Source: Mercurialis annua (lineage: Eukaryota > Streptophyta > Magnoliopsida > Malpighiales > Euphorbiaceae). From it: DNA of 64,000 nt. Positions within the stretch are counted from its first letter, which is position 1. Every line of letters starts with the position of its first letter. The stretch is taken from the NCBI RefSeq assembly GCF_937616625.2, contig NC_065576.1, positions 746,501 to 810,500 on the forward strand, given 5' to 3'. Below the pieces are notes generated by a model. That model made no database searches. It had not been told where the DNA came from and saw nothing but the letters and a program-made list of their open reading frames with translations. Shown here piece by piece: positions 26,223 through 38,397 of the stretch. A program made the position numbers and the translations under genes.

Positions 26223-28711
26223 ATGGCTTCTTCAACAAAAACCCACCACAAATCTGAAAAAATAGCTCAAAATGAATCAGAAGAAGAAAGCTTTTCCTAT
26301 GCAATTCAAATTTCAATGGGGTCAGTATTACCAATGGTGATGCAAACAGCAATAGACCTCGGCATTTTCGACATTATAGCGAAAGCCGGTCCGAATGCAA
26401 AGCTTTCAGCATCAGAAATTGCATCAGAATTGTCGACTGATAATCCTGACGCATCCATGATGCTTGACAGGATTCTGAAGCTTCTTGTGAGCCACGGTAT
26501 TATTGGTAGCTCAGATGATGATCATCAGCCAATACAACGACTCTACTATTTGAATGGAGTCTCTAAATATTTTGCGAAAAATGAAGATGGAGTCTCACTT
26601 GGACCTTTCATGACATCAAGTCAAGACATGGTCTACATGGAGAGCTGGTAATTAAATTAATTCATGTTCTTCATTCTTCTCTTAAGCATATATATGTTGG
26701 TGAAAGTTAGGGTATATATAATGGAGCTGAGTCGAGTATTTGCATGCTCGAACTCGGGTTAGGGTCTAATTTATAGAGTTCGACAAAAGCTATTGTAACT
26801 ATTGTAAAATATAAGGGTATACTATAAAATCTAGATATGTTCGATAAGGCTTGTGATTCTATCGAATCGAATATTTCAGAGCTCTAACTCGACCCGACAA
26901 ACTATTCCAGTAGTTCGAAGTTGAGTTCAACTTGATTTAGGTTGGGTCGGTTTTAGATAGTTTTTGAATCAATTTCAATTTTAAATACTAAAAAAGTTAG
27001 CTCGACTCAGTTTCATTGTAGTTCAAGTAGTGGTGGAGTCGGAATTCTTATTCAAAAAGATTTTTTTTTCAATTTTTGGGGTCAAAAGCACATTATCCGA
27101 CTTTTTTTTAGCTCGACTCAGTTTCATTCTAGTTCAAGCAGTGGTGTTAAAAATATTTTTTTTTTCAATTTTTGGGATCAAAAACACATTATCTGACTCT
27201 TTTTTTTTTAAACAAACAACATAAAAATAAAAAATTAACAGTTGTATGAAGGTCAAATAATCAAAAAAGGCCAAATCTTTTATAAATTTTTTACAAAAGT
27301 TCAAAGCTTTGAATTTTTCCAATTTTTCCTAAAACACATGATTTCGTTTCAATAATGTCCAACTATGTAATTTTACTCATGTGGCGACTACGTGGCGCTG
27401 ATGTGGAAATGCCACACATCAGCGCCAGATAAGCAAAATTGTGTATTTGGACATAAATGAAGTCAGTTTTGCATGCAGGCCTATGTTGAAGGAAGCAATT
27501 CTTGAAGGAGGAATTCCATTTAATAAGGTGCATGGAACACATGCATTTGAGTATCCAAGAAGAGATCCAAGGTTCAATGAGGTGTTCAATAAAGCAATGT
27601 TTAATCACACCACAATTGTTATGAAGAGAATTTTAGAGTGCTATAATGGTTTTGAAGATCTGAAGCAGTTGGTTGATGTTGGTGGTGGATTAGGAGTCAC
27701 CCTTAACATCATCATTTCTAAATACCCCAATATTAAGGGTATCAATTATGATTTGCCTAGGGTCATACACAATGCCCCCTCTTATCCTGGTATGCATATA
27801 TTATACACCTCAACAAATTTTTTCTATGTTAGCTTTTTATAGGTCAAAGATACAAAAAGACCCTTCAAGTTATTCAGAAAGAGTGTAAATGTTTTTAGTT
27901 TTTTATTAGCCGCTTAACCCCATATATATAATCCAAATTTAGAGATGAATTAATGTGTGTTGCAGGTGTGAGTCATGTAGAGGGAAATATGTTTGAAAGC
28001 GTTCCACAAGGCGATGCCATTTTTATGAAGGTGTGTTTCACTATTGTTCTTTGAACTCTAGTCTCTATTAATTTTTTTTTTTGATAAATGATAATTTATT
28101 AAGCACTACCATAAAAAGTGGAAGACAAACAATCTACAAAGATCAATCAAAATGGATTAGGTTCATGTAATAACTCAGTCGCCGTTAAGTGGTTAATAAT
28201 TTAATATTAGCCGGTAGTAAATTTAACATTAGCCTATTCATGATAATCTAGTAATCGAAATTTTATAATTCGACATGAAAGTGTGATGGTCGATCCTTCC
28301 TTTCTAAGATATATTTATTAGTCTCGTCAAAAATTTTATTTTTCAAATTCATTTTGCATAATAGTATGATGAACAAAAATGATAATAAGATTTTCAAATT
28401 CGTGGCAGTGGATACTTCATGATTGGGACGACGAACATTGCTTGACACTATTGAGAAATTGCTACAAAGCAATTCCAGAAAATGGGAAAGTAATTGTTGT
28501 GGACGCAATTCTTCCGATTATGGCAGAAGATGATCATACTGCATTCGCCAGAGACACATATCTTATGGATGTCTTCATGATGGCTCAAAATCCCGGCGGA
28601 AAAGAGCGAACTCAGCAAGAATTTGTGGCCATGGCTACAACGGCTGGATTCACCGGCGTCACCTTCCAGTGTCGCGTTTGTAACTTTTGGGTTATGGAGT
28701 TGGTCAAGTAA
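26223..28711 (+). CDS. caffeic acid O-methyltransferase-like protein
   Basis: SAM-dependent class II plant O-methyltransferase that would methylate a hydroxyl on a small phenolic in the cytosol. Four exons: 26223-26647, 27479-27789, 27966-28030 and 28409-28711. They give 367 aa, full COMT length, with matching phases. The N-terminal dimerisation domain is followed by the SAM-binding motif LVDVGGGLG and [11 protein letters not shown]. The catalytic base is His271 in [11 protein letters not shown]; Asp299 and Glu333 (NPGGKERT) complete the triad. True lignin COMTs have Glu at the Asp299 position. Alfalfa COMT substrate residues are altered here (an AFEYHG segment reads AFEYPR; a Met-Asn pair before the MES motif reads Ser-Ser). 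It is therefore a COMT-like paralogue whose substrate I cannot name. Confidence 0.92.
26997..27212. repeat. tandem duplication in OMT intron 1
   Basis: Two direct units of about 111 and 105 bp begin with ttagctcgactcagtttcat at 26997 and 27108. Each contains 'ttcaatttttgg', then 'atcaaaa' or 'gtcaaaa', then 'cacattatc'. The second unit differs mainly in its T-run lengths. Confidence 0.8.
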
Positions 28712-28921
28712 CTCAATTACAATAAATTTGGAAAAAAAAAATTACAATAAAAGTTCAATTTACGGCTACTAGTATTTGGTATACAAAAATAAAACGTGTT
28801 TAAATTTAGTTGTTTTTGACAAAAATACCAGCAGTTTGTCAACTTTGTGTTAATTTATACCTTTAGCCATCAAAATTGTTGTCAAATTATGATGTAAATT
28901 TATTCAATTTGTAATTTTTTT

Positions 28922-29254
28922 AGGCATAAGGTAAAAAAAATCCTCGTAGTTTTTATAAAAATACAAATCAGCCCTTTTATTTTTGATATAATTAAACTCT
29001 TTTTGTTTTCAAATAAAACAAATAATCCCTGACATTTCGTCCAACGCCATTGGAAACACTCTTTAATAGCTGACATGTCTCTCATGATCATATAGAAAAA
29101 AAAGTTCAAAAATAATTTTATCGTTTAAAGTATTTATTGAAAATTTGAGGGGGTAAATGTTCAAAAAATAAGTTACAAGGGTTTATTTGTCCAACTTTAA
29201 AACAACGAGGATTTAATTATTTAATTTTAGAAGTACAAAGGCTTAATTGTGCCC
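28922..29254. mobile_element. MITE-like inverted-repeat element
   Basis: The ends aggcataaggt and reverse complement gggcacaattaa are loosely inverted. Internal 'aatcctcgtagttttt' is matched by the reverse complement 'aatcctcgttgtttt'. It lies just downstream of the first O-methyltransferase. The short minus-strand frame inside it is not a gene. Confidence 0.5.
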
Positions 29255-30324
29255 AAAAAAATAAAAAGAATGATATGTTCTTTTGAGAAAAAGTCGAGGA
29301 TTTTTTTGTATCTTTTGTCTTTTTTTTTTGTAATGTAGGACAACAAATTTAATAAAAAAAGATTATTGTAAAACTAGAAAGACGATATGAATATTTGTTG
29401 AATTATATTGATATTCTGAACTTAGTTAGATAAGATTGTGTTCTTTTTTCTTTGTGTTGAATTATGTGGTTGCATAGTTCTTGAATTTGAATTCTTTGCC
29501 TGCATATTTAGACATGGAAGCTTCTCTAGATAATATGCCCCCCTAAAAAATTTAAATTTCGTCTTGTTGGCGGTAAATAAATTTAAAAACAATATATTTT
29601 TTTAAGATAGTAAATCCTGTTTTTTGGTTCAATTTGTGTATTTGACTCTTCGAAAAGCCGTAAGTTAAATTTTTCTTTGACTAGGAAAATGTCTTCCTTA
29701 ACAAAACTGAAATAAGTTGAACTTCTATATATTTTTAACCTTTTTTTAAATTTATTCTTAACTAACCTTTAAAAAACCATTCTAAATTTATTTAAAAAAT
29801 ATTTTTAATTTACTTTACAAGATACACCTATGTTATTTAATAATTATTATTTATAATAAAAATATTACCAACAACCTTTATATTATGGATAATCTAACTA
29901 TTTTTTTTTTACTTTAATATATAAAAACCGCTCAAAAAATACTTTAATTACAAGACAAGAATCAAATTGAATCCCATAAATCCCAATATTTGCTTTTCTT
30001 AAACTGTGTGATAAAGGCAAAGTGGACAACTCTATTGGGACGGAGGGAGTACAATTTAGTACATATGAAATTGATCACCATATCAACAAATTAATTCATA
30101 TTCCCAGGAGATGACTTAATTTTATGAGACTATATTATTTCAAAAGGAAAATAATTTAATTTTGTCCCACATCATTTGTTTTTAACACAATCTTTTTGAT
30201 TAACATAAATAAATGGATACTTTCAATATATAACATGACATGAACATCAAATTGCAAATTAAATTACGATCAAATTATTAGAACACTTGATTAAATTTTA
30301 AATAACATCATTAAATTTTGCATT
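29255..30324. other. spacer between the convergent O-methyltransferases
   Basis: AT-rich, with no ORF. At 30036-30050 a single Stowaway-type terminus (gggacggagggagta) is present. Its left partner is not obvious, so the element is truncated or decayed. Confidence 0.5.
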
Positions 30325-31965
30325 TTACTGAGGATATGCCTCAATAATGGATGTCATGGCAGGAATATTGATAATTTTGTAACGAGGAAAACCGGCTTCC
30401 TCCAAAAGTTTCTTCCATTCAACTTCAGTTCTCTCTGCACCCTCAGTATGTGCAATCATTAGCAGATCAAACACCAGACCTGTGTCGTCAAACAAGCCGT
30501 CGCCCTCGGGTTTCAGAACTATATCGACGATCATCACCTTTCCGGTTTTTTCCGGTATCGCTTTCCGGCAATTTTTAAGTAACTTAACACAATCTTCGTC
30601 GTTCCAGTCATGCAATATGTACTGCAAAAAGAATGCATAATTGATGATTTATAAACATTTGATAAATTAATAATATTATGATGAAATTGATAAATATATA
30701 TATATGAAAAGAAACTTTTTTAAATAAAAAAGTTTATCATTTCCCCATTTATGAATGAATTGTACCCACATAAATTAATGAATGCAGATAACAAGTTTGA
30801 GCATGTTGGATAAATTTAATACATATTCTATTCAAACATCAATATCAACAGCTGTACATCAATTAATTATTAGATTAATTATAAGGATATTGAATAGGTC
30901 TAAATATATATCTTTAACATATGATAGAGTTTGATTGCCATGATCATTAATTTGACTTTACTATTGGATGATCATTTCAACTTAAGACAAAGAATCAAAT
31001 ATTTTTCAAAAATGTACCAAAAAAACATATTTACAAAAATTAAACTTCAAACTATAATTCATTTTTATAAAGGACAAAATTGTTTGATAATTAATGAAGT
31101 GATCATATCATTGGAAATACCATACATGCACTAAATATTATCAACTAAAATTCTTATAGATTTAGCTTAATAATGGAGATTACTGTTCAAATTTGGAATT
31201 TACCTTCATGATAACTGCATCAGCATTTGGAACAGACTGAAACATGTCACCACCAACATGGCAAACTCCTTCATATTCTGGTGCAGTGGACACAACATGA
31301 GGCAAATCATAGTTTATACCTTTGATTTTTGGATATTTCTTCACTATTTCAGACACCAAATTTCCTGTCCCTCCTCCTACATCAACCAGTGATTTCAGGT
31401 CACAAAACCCATCTTTATTCCCTTCCAATATTGCCCTCATAGTAACCCTAGAAGTGGAAGCCAATCCACTGTTGAATATCTTGTTGAACTCATCATTTCT
31501 TGCTGCAAATTCCCAAATCTTATATCCATTAGCCTTTTCAAATGCATTTCCACCATCTTTTACACATTGGCTGAGACAATGCCAAGGGTTCATAGCCCAA
31601 GGATGAGTTTCCATCAGAAACATAGGAGCTACCGTCGTCTCCGAATCACGCACGAGCCATTTCGACACTTCCGTCAGCCCGTAAAGGGTTTCGCCACCGT
31701 CTGAGGGCTGCTCCGCGGAGAAGATTTTTCGACGGACGAGTAATCGCATGATGCGTTTGAGGTATGGGATATTCGGAGAAGGCGAGTCGATTATGGAGGA
31801 AGCTATTTGAGATAAAGAAATAGGATTGCCATGAGATTGAATAATGTCGGGTATTCGTAGCTCGACGGCACATTTTAATGCCATAGAGTCTGCAAAAGCA
31901 AGCATGTGTTGCCATACTTGTGCTTGGCCTCTTATTGATGCTTCAGCTTGAGACAGTTGTTCCAT
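30325..31965 (-). CDS. plant O-methyltransferase, flavonoid/alkaloid type
   Basis: SAM-dependent class II O-methyltransferase, 352 aa from two exons: 31965-31204 and 30621-30325. The intron is in the usual position just before the catalytic motif. The N-terminal dimerisation domain starts QAEASIRGQAQVWQHMLAFADSMALKCAVEL. The SAM site is LVDVGGGTG, followed by [11 protein letters not shown] and GGDMFQSVP. The catalytic base is His258 in YILHDWNDEDC, supported by Asp287 (IVDIV) and Glu317 (GAERTE), the His/Asp/Glu triad of isoflavone-type enzymes. By overall sequence it belongs with plant OMTs acting on flavonoids, alkaloids or similar phenolics; the substrate cannot be read off. It faces the COMT-like gene tail to tail across 1.6 kb and belongs to a different subfamily, so it is not a recent tandem copy. 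Confidence 0.93.
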
Positions 31966-32026
31966 TTTTGGGTTTTGTTAATGAATGTTTGTTTGTTCTT
32001 ACTAAAATTTTGCAACAGGGTGCGAT

Positions 32027-32034
32027 GTTTTATA
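32027..32034 (-). promoter_or_regulatory. TATA box of the second O-methyltransferase
   Basis: TATAAAAC on the minus strand, 62 bases before the ATG, implying a short leader of about 35 nt. Confidence 0.55.
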
Positions 32035-32678
32035 GAAGTAGAGCTGGCCACGCGCCCGGTTTGGGTCTAGAACCCGCCAAAAACCAAGAACCGAGCTCGA
32101 ACTAGCCCGAAACTGGGGTAACAAGTTCCGGGCTCTTTTCCGAACTAAAACCGCCCATCCCGGTTTTAAACAGCAACATTTTTGAATTATTTGGGCGCGT
32201 TTTATTTATGTTGGAACAGTGAACCGTCGGTTAATGAACCGGAGCCACTTATTATGTGTCGGTTAGTAATGGTATAGTGTCTAATTCAAAAGGGTAGGTA
32301 AGCATAGAGTGGAATTTTGTATTTCTAGATAGTTGAGTGGATTAAAGTTTGACATCACTAAGCACAGTATTATATTATATCAACCCAACCCAACGCAAGC
32401 AATTCATCATCATTTCGCAATTATTGAGGTTTTTCTATGTTTATCATCAGCCACTTGTTTAGACTCCTAGTACATTAAATTTGTATCTGAATTATTCAAC
32501 TGAAATTTTCAGGGTGGTTGGAGATTCTGAGGTTGCCATTGGAAATTGTTTAACTGTAAAATCACTAAAGAAATGGTTTGTACAGATGGGAAGTTGACAT
32601 TATAAATTTTCAGATTGAGATGCCCTTTTTATGCCTAAGACGTGGAGATTAATTACTAATCTAAACCTTTTTGTTTAA

Positions 32679-35600
32679 TCATTGATACAAAAGATTATAT
32701 GCTGGTAAATCTTTTATTCTATGAATATCTTCTAATGATAGTTCTCTCTCCAATTGTGTTCTTGTTACCTTTAGAACTTCCTGCAAGAATGAATGAGCAT
32801 CTAGTTAAAGATCTAACCTCGAGAAATAAATGCGAAAAACAGAGACTTTCGGAAGTATCCCTCGTTTCAGTTTGTAGTTATAGTTAGTAGGGGTGTGCAA
32901 AGACCGAGCCAAACTGATAAATTGGTTTGGTTTGACATTATAAAAAATTCAGTAATTTGGTTTGGTTTGATTGGAAGTTAAAGAAATTCAGTTAAGTTTT
33001 GGTACAAACCAAGCTGAAAAAACCCAACTGCACCGAAAAATCAACCAAACTCACTAGTTCGGTTTGAAGTTTTTTGAATCTTTCAGTACGGTTTGGCACT
33101 GAAAAAAATCACTATTTTAGTTCAGTTTGATTTGGTTTGAACGGAATGCACACTCTTAATAGTCGTTATCGACTTCCGAAGATGAAACTACTGTCAAATT
33201 TTGTTATAGTTAAGAGTCGGAGAGACTGAGATCGTACATTGAATTCCATGTAAGAAGCACGCATAGCAAGCCATTGAGCATCCATCATTTCAAAAGCTAA
33301 ACAGAATAATACTTCAAAGGCGGCAGCATCTTCTGCAATTAAAAATGGCTATTTATCAGTAATATTCATTATTCAATATCTTCAGCTTCAAGAAATCTCA
33401 TAAACAAATGTGCTTAACATTGTTTAGAGCTCATTACCTCCCAGTAATTTAATAAAATTGATTCCTGGGAGACTTTTTGGTTTATCTGTCAAGGAGACGA
33501 GGAAAAATAAGCGTTAGTTTTACATGGAAGGACTTCAATGCAGTAAAGAGAAAGGGACGAGCCCCTACCTAGACGATTTTTAAAATATATATTATTATCA
33601 TAATTAATATGCATATAAACCTGATCTTAAGTCCAACATCTGGATCAACATAAAAGAAACGTTAATGCCGGCAACAGCAAATGGATATTCCCAAGTTGCT
33701 CTCTTCCCACCCTGCTTGAACAATAACCTACGAAAAGATGCCTTCATTTTGCATTTTCATGCAATTAGTAATAATCTTAAGTCAATTTTTGGACGTATTT
33801 ATGCGTCAAGGAATCTAGAAATAATAATTTACTTCAAAAAAGGAGACAAAGAAATAATTGCATGGATTCTTGAAAGAGTCAAGAGGCATACCGGGTAAAT
33901 TCTAGCAAAAAACAGCAAGTTTTCAAGTGAAATGAAACCACAGCCCCTATAAAATAAAAATTAATTGATTATGATAGAGTGCATACTGCACAATGAAAAC
34001 AAGATTAGCATAATAGATTTAATGTAAATGATATACATATATTCCCTCTTCTCTTCAGAATGAAGCCTTCGAATGAGCTTATACATCCATAACAAGATTC
34101 GGACACGCTAGTTATACGATATTGTTCTCAATAAGAAACAGAAATCGGCCTGCCGTAATTACAAGTCCAACAGCAAGGCATTTACAGAACTTCACCTGAA
34201 ATCCGTTGATGGATTAGGACCTTGCCAACCCATTTCCTTCCATTGCTCAGAGATCATGCCTTTCAAAGCAACTTCAGGAAAGGCCGCACTCCACAACGAT
34301 CTAAGGGCTTCCTGGCAGAAAGATTTGGAAAATAAGAGAACCCATATAGTATCAAACGCAGTTATACTAAAGCAATATTTTATCAAAAATTTCAAATAAA
34401 TCCTACAAAACAAAGAAATCATTTTTTGCTAGTTTATGTTGCAAGAAGAAGAAAACGTCTATATTAAGCGGTGGAAGAAAAAATAAATATATATCAGGAG
34501 AATTAAGAAAAGTACTTGATGATCAGGTCGGGTCTCGTCAAATGGTATTAGTAATCGCTCTTGAAGCTTCCTGAGTCTCTGTTCCTGATAAGAGTTGGAA
34601 AACAGATCACAGTTTTGTTAAAGCTAAGAATGACAAACCAAGTTATATCTGAAGACAGAATCACGCAACCTTCACTTGGAACAGGCATTTTCCTGTGGGA
34701 CACTACCGAACAAACACTTACCATACTCTTCACTTTTCATGGTTATTCTACAGGAGTTTGATTACAGTTTATCTATGCTACTTGTCTGAAAGTTTGTATC
34801 ATTCTTTTAGAAAATTCAAGTGACATTTTAATCAGGCTCCATACAGAAATAAAATTTCTCAACATTGACAGACTACTATGCAAATTTGAGGCCCTCAAAG
34901 AAAAGATAGCATGGATTCAACTCTTTGAGCCACTTTCCAGCTACACAGACCAATCACTATTGTTATTACGCAAAAATTTACTTCACAAACAATGCACGCG
35001 TAAACATAAGAATGCAAGTGTACTATCACCTGGGCACATAGGCTTATTAATAAAAGAAATGACATGGTACTGAATGCAAGGAGGGCATGCTTACTTAAAA
35101 CTTCTATTCACCTGAAGAGGGGTCAAAAGGAAGCCAAGAAACTTCTCACTGCGTTTATTCGTTACACGATTGAAAAGACCTCCTATCCATGCTCGTGGTC
35201 CAACCATAGCATTACCTACAATCACCAGAGGCTCATTAGTAAGATAAGTAATGGGGCTTCATGAATCAGAATTCAATCTTTAACATCCTTGATGATAAGC
35301 CTTTGAAATCAACTAAATGTTATACACAAAGTAGTTCCATACAAGACATATGTTAGTTTTAATGTGTTCCAATCTCAACATTAAAGATTGAAAGAGAGAA
35401 AAGAAAATCATTTAAGTAACAAATCAAGAGTACATTACAAGCTATAAATGATCAGAGCAAGAAACAATCAGCACAATGCATGCATCATTAGATTCAGCTT
35501 GGAAACCTAACATATAATTGCTTCTCATTGTATTCTTCTTAAGAATTTCACGAAACTAAGAGATCTTGAATCCAAATTGCTTCTGTCATTAAGTTGTATT

Positions 35601-36643
35601 TTAATTAGAAATTTCAGAACCACAATACTGTTTCCAGTTACCTGCTAGCCAAAATTTCCAGAAAATTCTGAAAAGATTAAAGGCCTGCGAAGTTGAGTAA
35701 CGAGCTATTCTGAGTGTTCACAAAAACATTAATATTCATCATGCATCCCAAAAAGAAACAAGTAAAAATAGCACTGACGCTGAATATATAGGTAAATATA
35801 TCAACTGAAACTGAACTGCAAGATCATTCGGAAAAAAAGATCATAACAGATACACGAAACCCATCATGACATATCAGCAAAAAGAGAGACCATTAAGAAA
35901 AAAGTATGAAGCTTCACTCACTGAAACATTGAGTTAGCTGCGAAATTACGTGAGTGGAATTGCAAGACCATTCCAACTCTTCACTTCCCTTTTCTGATCT
36001 CCAATAAACATCATCCTCATCAACCTGCAAAATTAATGAAGGTCAAAAGGACATCTCAGTATTTATTTGACTAGCTGCATCATGCGTTAACTTTAAAATT
36101 AAAGCTTCGCCAAAATCATGAACAATTATCATGATTTTGACTTCGGAAGTTGTCCTCAAACAGGTTCTACATTGAAAAAGCCATGTAAACAAACAAAATA
36201 TTAAAGAATAAGACATTCAAAACATGGCCTGAAGTTTTGGATTGCAAACTCTTGGGGAAGAATAGGCCATCTCTAGAGCCAACAGAATGTGAAAAATCCA
36301 AAAGAAATCATGCAAAAGCCGCACATTACTCATAGAAAATAATTATATTTAACAACTAAAGCATTGTTAAAGCACCAATCAATGCAGAAAAACTTTATAT
36401 ATCTATGAATTGGTTAACTCGATTAGAAATTCAAAAGAAAGAAGCAATGCACATGATTAATGGACACCAATTAACACAAATTGAATAACTAATCAAGCAC
36501 ATTAGCAATAAGCACAAAATACTAGCTGAATAATCAAATATTACTCCAGATAGAGGTAAAAACAAGAATTTTACTGTGCCAAGAGAAGAGCAAGAAGGAA
36601 AGCATTGTCTACTACTCTTTCCAAATTTCATGACACCAAACAT
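32679..36643 (-). CDS. ELMO/CED-12 domain-containing protein
   Basis: Ten coding exons: 36643-36575, 36024-35922, 35215-35112, 34584-34516, 34311-34196, 33946-33892, 33741-33621, 33485-33438, 33332-33238 and 32780-32679. The total of 882 nt encodes 293 aa with consistent phases. Key segments: MVGPRAWIGGLFNR; LQERLLIPFDETRPDHQEAL; FPEVALKGMISEQWKEMGWQ; GFISLENLLFFARIYP; KRATWEYPFAVAGINVSFML; SLPGINFIKLLGEDAAAFEV; MMDAQWLAMRASYMEFNEVL; and the C-terminal TRTQLERELSLEDIHRIKDL. This is the plant ELMO family. Animal ELMO proteins act with DOCK factors in Rac activation; the plant role is poorly known. The first exon (MFGVMKFGK) is the least certain; a leader exon may end at 37309. The last intron carries a MITE. 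Confidence 0.9.
32889..33156. mobile_element. hAT-like MITE in the last ELMO intron
   Basis: 268 bp with termini aggggtgtgcaa and reverse complement agagtgtgcatt. The interior is rich in 'ttggtttggtttga' and its complement 'accaaactcactagttcgg'. It is the same family as the outer element at 25251-26152. It lies inside the intron between the exons at 33238 and 32780. Confidence 0.7.
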
Positions 36644-36840
36644 TAAAGTTTGAATCTTTTCAGCATTTTTTGATATAAAGAAATAAAAGACAACCAAAAA
36701 CATAGTAAATGGACAAAAAAAGGTGACAAATGATTGCAAAAACTAAAGCATGCTTACATAGTCAAGAAAGGCAATAATGAGTTAAACACAAAAGATTCAC
36801 CAGAAAGGATTAGCGCAATCAATGGATCTTTTAGAATTAA

Positions 36841-37097
36841 CCTAGGTAACACGGACACGGATACAGGGAAACAGAACACTGAAATACGTACATGGTGGAA
36901 CGGGATACTGCCGAAATGGTGTTATTTTAGGTAGCCGGACACTTCATTCAATCATATACCGTTTCGGAAACGTGTTGGACACCTCACGTCTCATATAAAA
37001 ACTTCACTTTTTTTATATAGAAAACCTTAAAATAACACCATTTCGACATGTCTGTATCCAAGTGTCGCATTTTTCTGAGTCAGCGTCCGTGCCTAGG
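36841..37097. mobile_element. MITE-like element upstream of ELMO
   Basis: The terminal text cctaggtaacacggacacgg is partly matched by the reverse complement cctaggcacggacgc at the far end. Internal 'cgaaatggtgttattttagg' is matched by the reverse complement of 'aaaataacaccatttcg'. It probably lies in the leader intron of the ELMO gene. Confidence 0.6.
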
Positions 37098-37308
37098 TGT
37101 TATTTTAACATTTTTTATGTGATTTCGTTAAAATGTTTCAGAAACGGGACACGTTGTTTGGACATGCATTAACTTTTCAGTATAGTAAATCATTACCAAG
37201 ATAAAGTAGCAATAATACCAAAAAACACAAAAATTACAAAAAGGAATGCAAAAACATAGAACTTTATCATGCAATTGAATTACAAAAAAAAAACAGAAAA
37301 GACGGCAC

Positions 37309-37480
37309 CTTTGATTCAATTTATGCCATCTCTTGAGAATGGCATGGGGAGGGTAGTAATGGTAAAGATGGGTTGATGTTAGGATGATCAATTGGGAGAA
37401 AGTGAGAGATGGGGTCAAAATAGGAATTGAATGCGCAAAATGGGAATTGAAAACAAAGAGAAAAAACATTTTTTTTTGTT
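37309..37480 (-). other. possible leader exon of the ELMO gene
   Basis: On the minus strand the segment is C/T-rich, like a plant leader, and ends in CAAAG|GTGCCG, a usable donor. It contains a nine-codon upstream frame (MPFSRDGIN then TGA). Placing it in the ELMO transcript is inference. Confidence 0.35.
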
Positions 37481-37993
37481 TTTCAATGGAGAAAAAAAGG
37501 AAGAAAAGGGAATGGCCATATTTTGACAGAGATTTTTTTGGAATTTTTGAATGTAGTATTGCAAATGTAAGTCATTACCAGTCAATTTCCTATAATCTTG
37601 CATTGTATTTTTAGTTGGATAATTTTGAGTGAGAGATTGAGAAATTTCTTTTCTTTTCTTTTCATGATCATGCAAAGATTTGAGGTTTTTCATAATTGGG
37701 GGAAATTGATTATTACAATAATCATAATTATTGTGCCAAAATAGGGATTACCCAATTTTAAAAAAATGCAATTGTATGTGTAGAAGTGTCTGAACTTTTA
37801 CAAATGTACTTTTTGAATGTTTGAACTTTTAGTTATTTTTTATGTTAATATTTTAAAATCTATTAATCGCTTTTAGCTGTTTTCTGATTATCAATATGGT
37901 AAAAAAATTAATCAAGGTACAAGATTTAATTATAACTTAAAAATCTACCATAATTACTATTGATGAGCTTCCATTAATTTCAATCTAATTATG

Positions 37994-38357
37994 GGGTAAT
38001 TGATTTTGGAGGTCACTGTACTTTTCAAAAATTTCAAAATGGTGACCGAACTTCAAAACGTAACATTTAAGTTACTATACTATTTGCTTATGTTAAGATA
38101 GAAGGATTTTTGGTCACTGAAGAAAAATATTTCGAGTCGATTTTTTGTTGATTGTGTGTATATATGAAATATAAGGTAATATTTGTCATAAACAATCAAA
38201 ATTTGATTACTACATATGTATAATTTGACCGTAAAACACATAAAAATCTTCCGAAATCACATATTTAAAAGTTTAGTAACCATTTTGTTACGTTTTGAAG
38301 TTCAGTCACCATTTTGCAATTCTTGAAAAGTACAGTGACCCCTAGAATCAATAACCC
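37994..38357. mobile_element. MULE-like MITE, family B copy 1
   Basis: 364 bp. The perfect 9-bp duplication ctaattatg lies at 37985-37993 and 38358-38366. Ends read gggtaattgatt and reverse complement gggttattgatt. It is nearly identical throughout to the element at 54677-55040, which has the same length. The short frames inside are not genes. Confidence 0.93.
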
Positions 38358-38397
38358 CTAATTATGCGACGAGATGTTACATTATGAATAAAAAAAA

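Noticed and set aside
36431..36739. 102-codon minus-strand frame at 36.4-36.7 kb as a separate gene
   Set aside because: Its useful part is the probable first ELMO exon (36643-36575); the remainder is intron.
36734..36934. 66-codon plus-strand frame
   Set aside because: It runs into a MITE-like repeat and has no motif.
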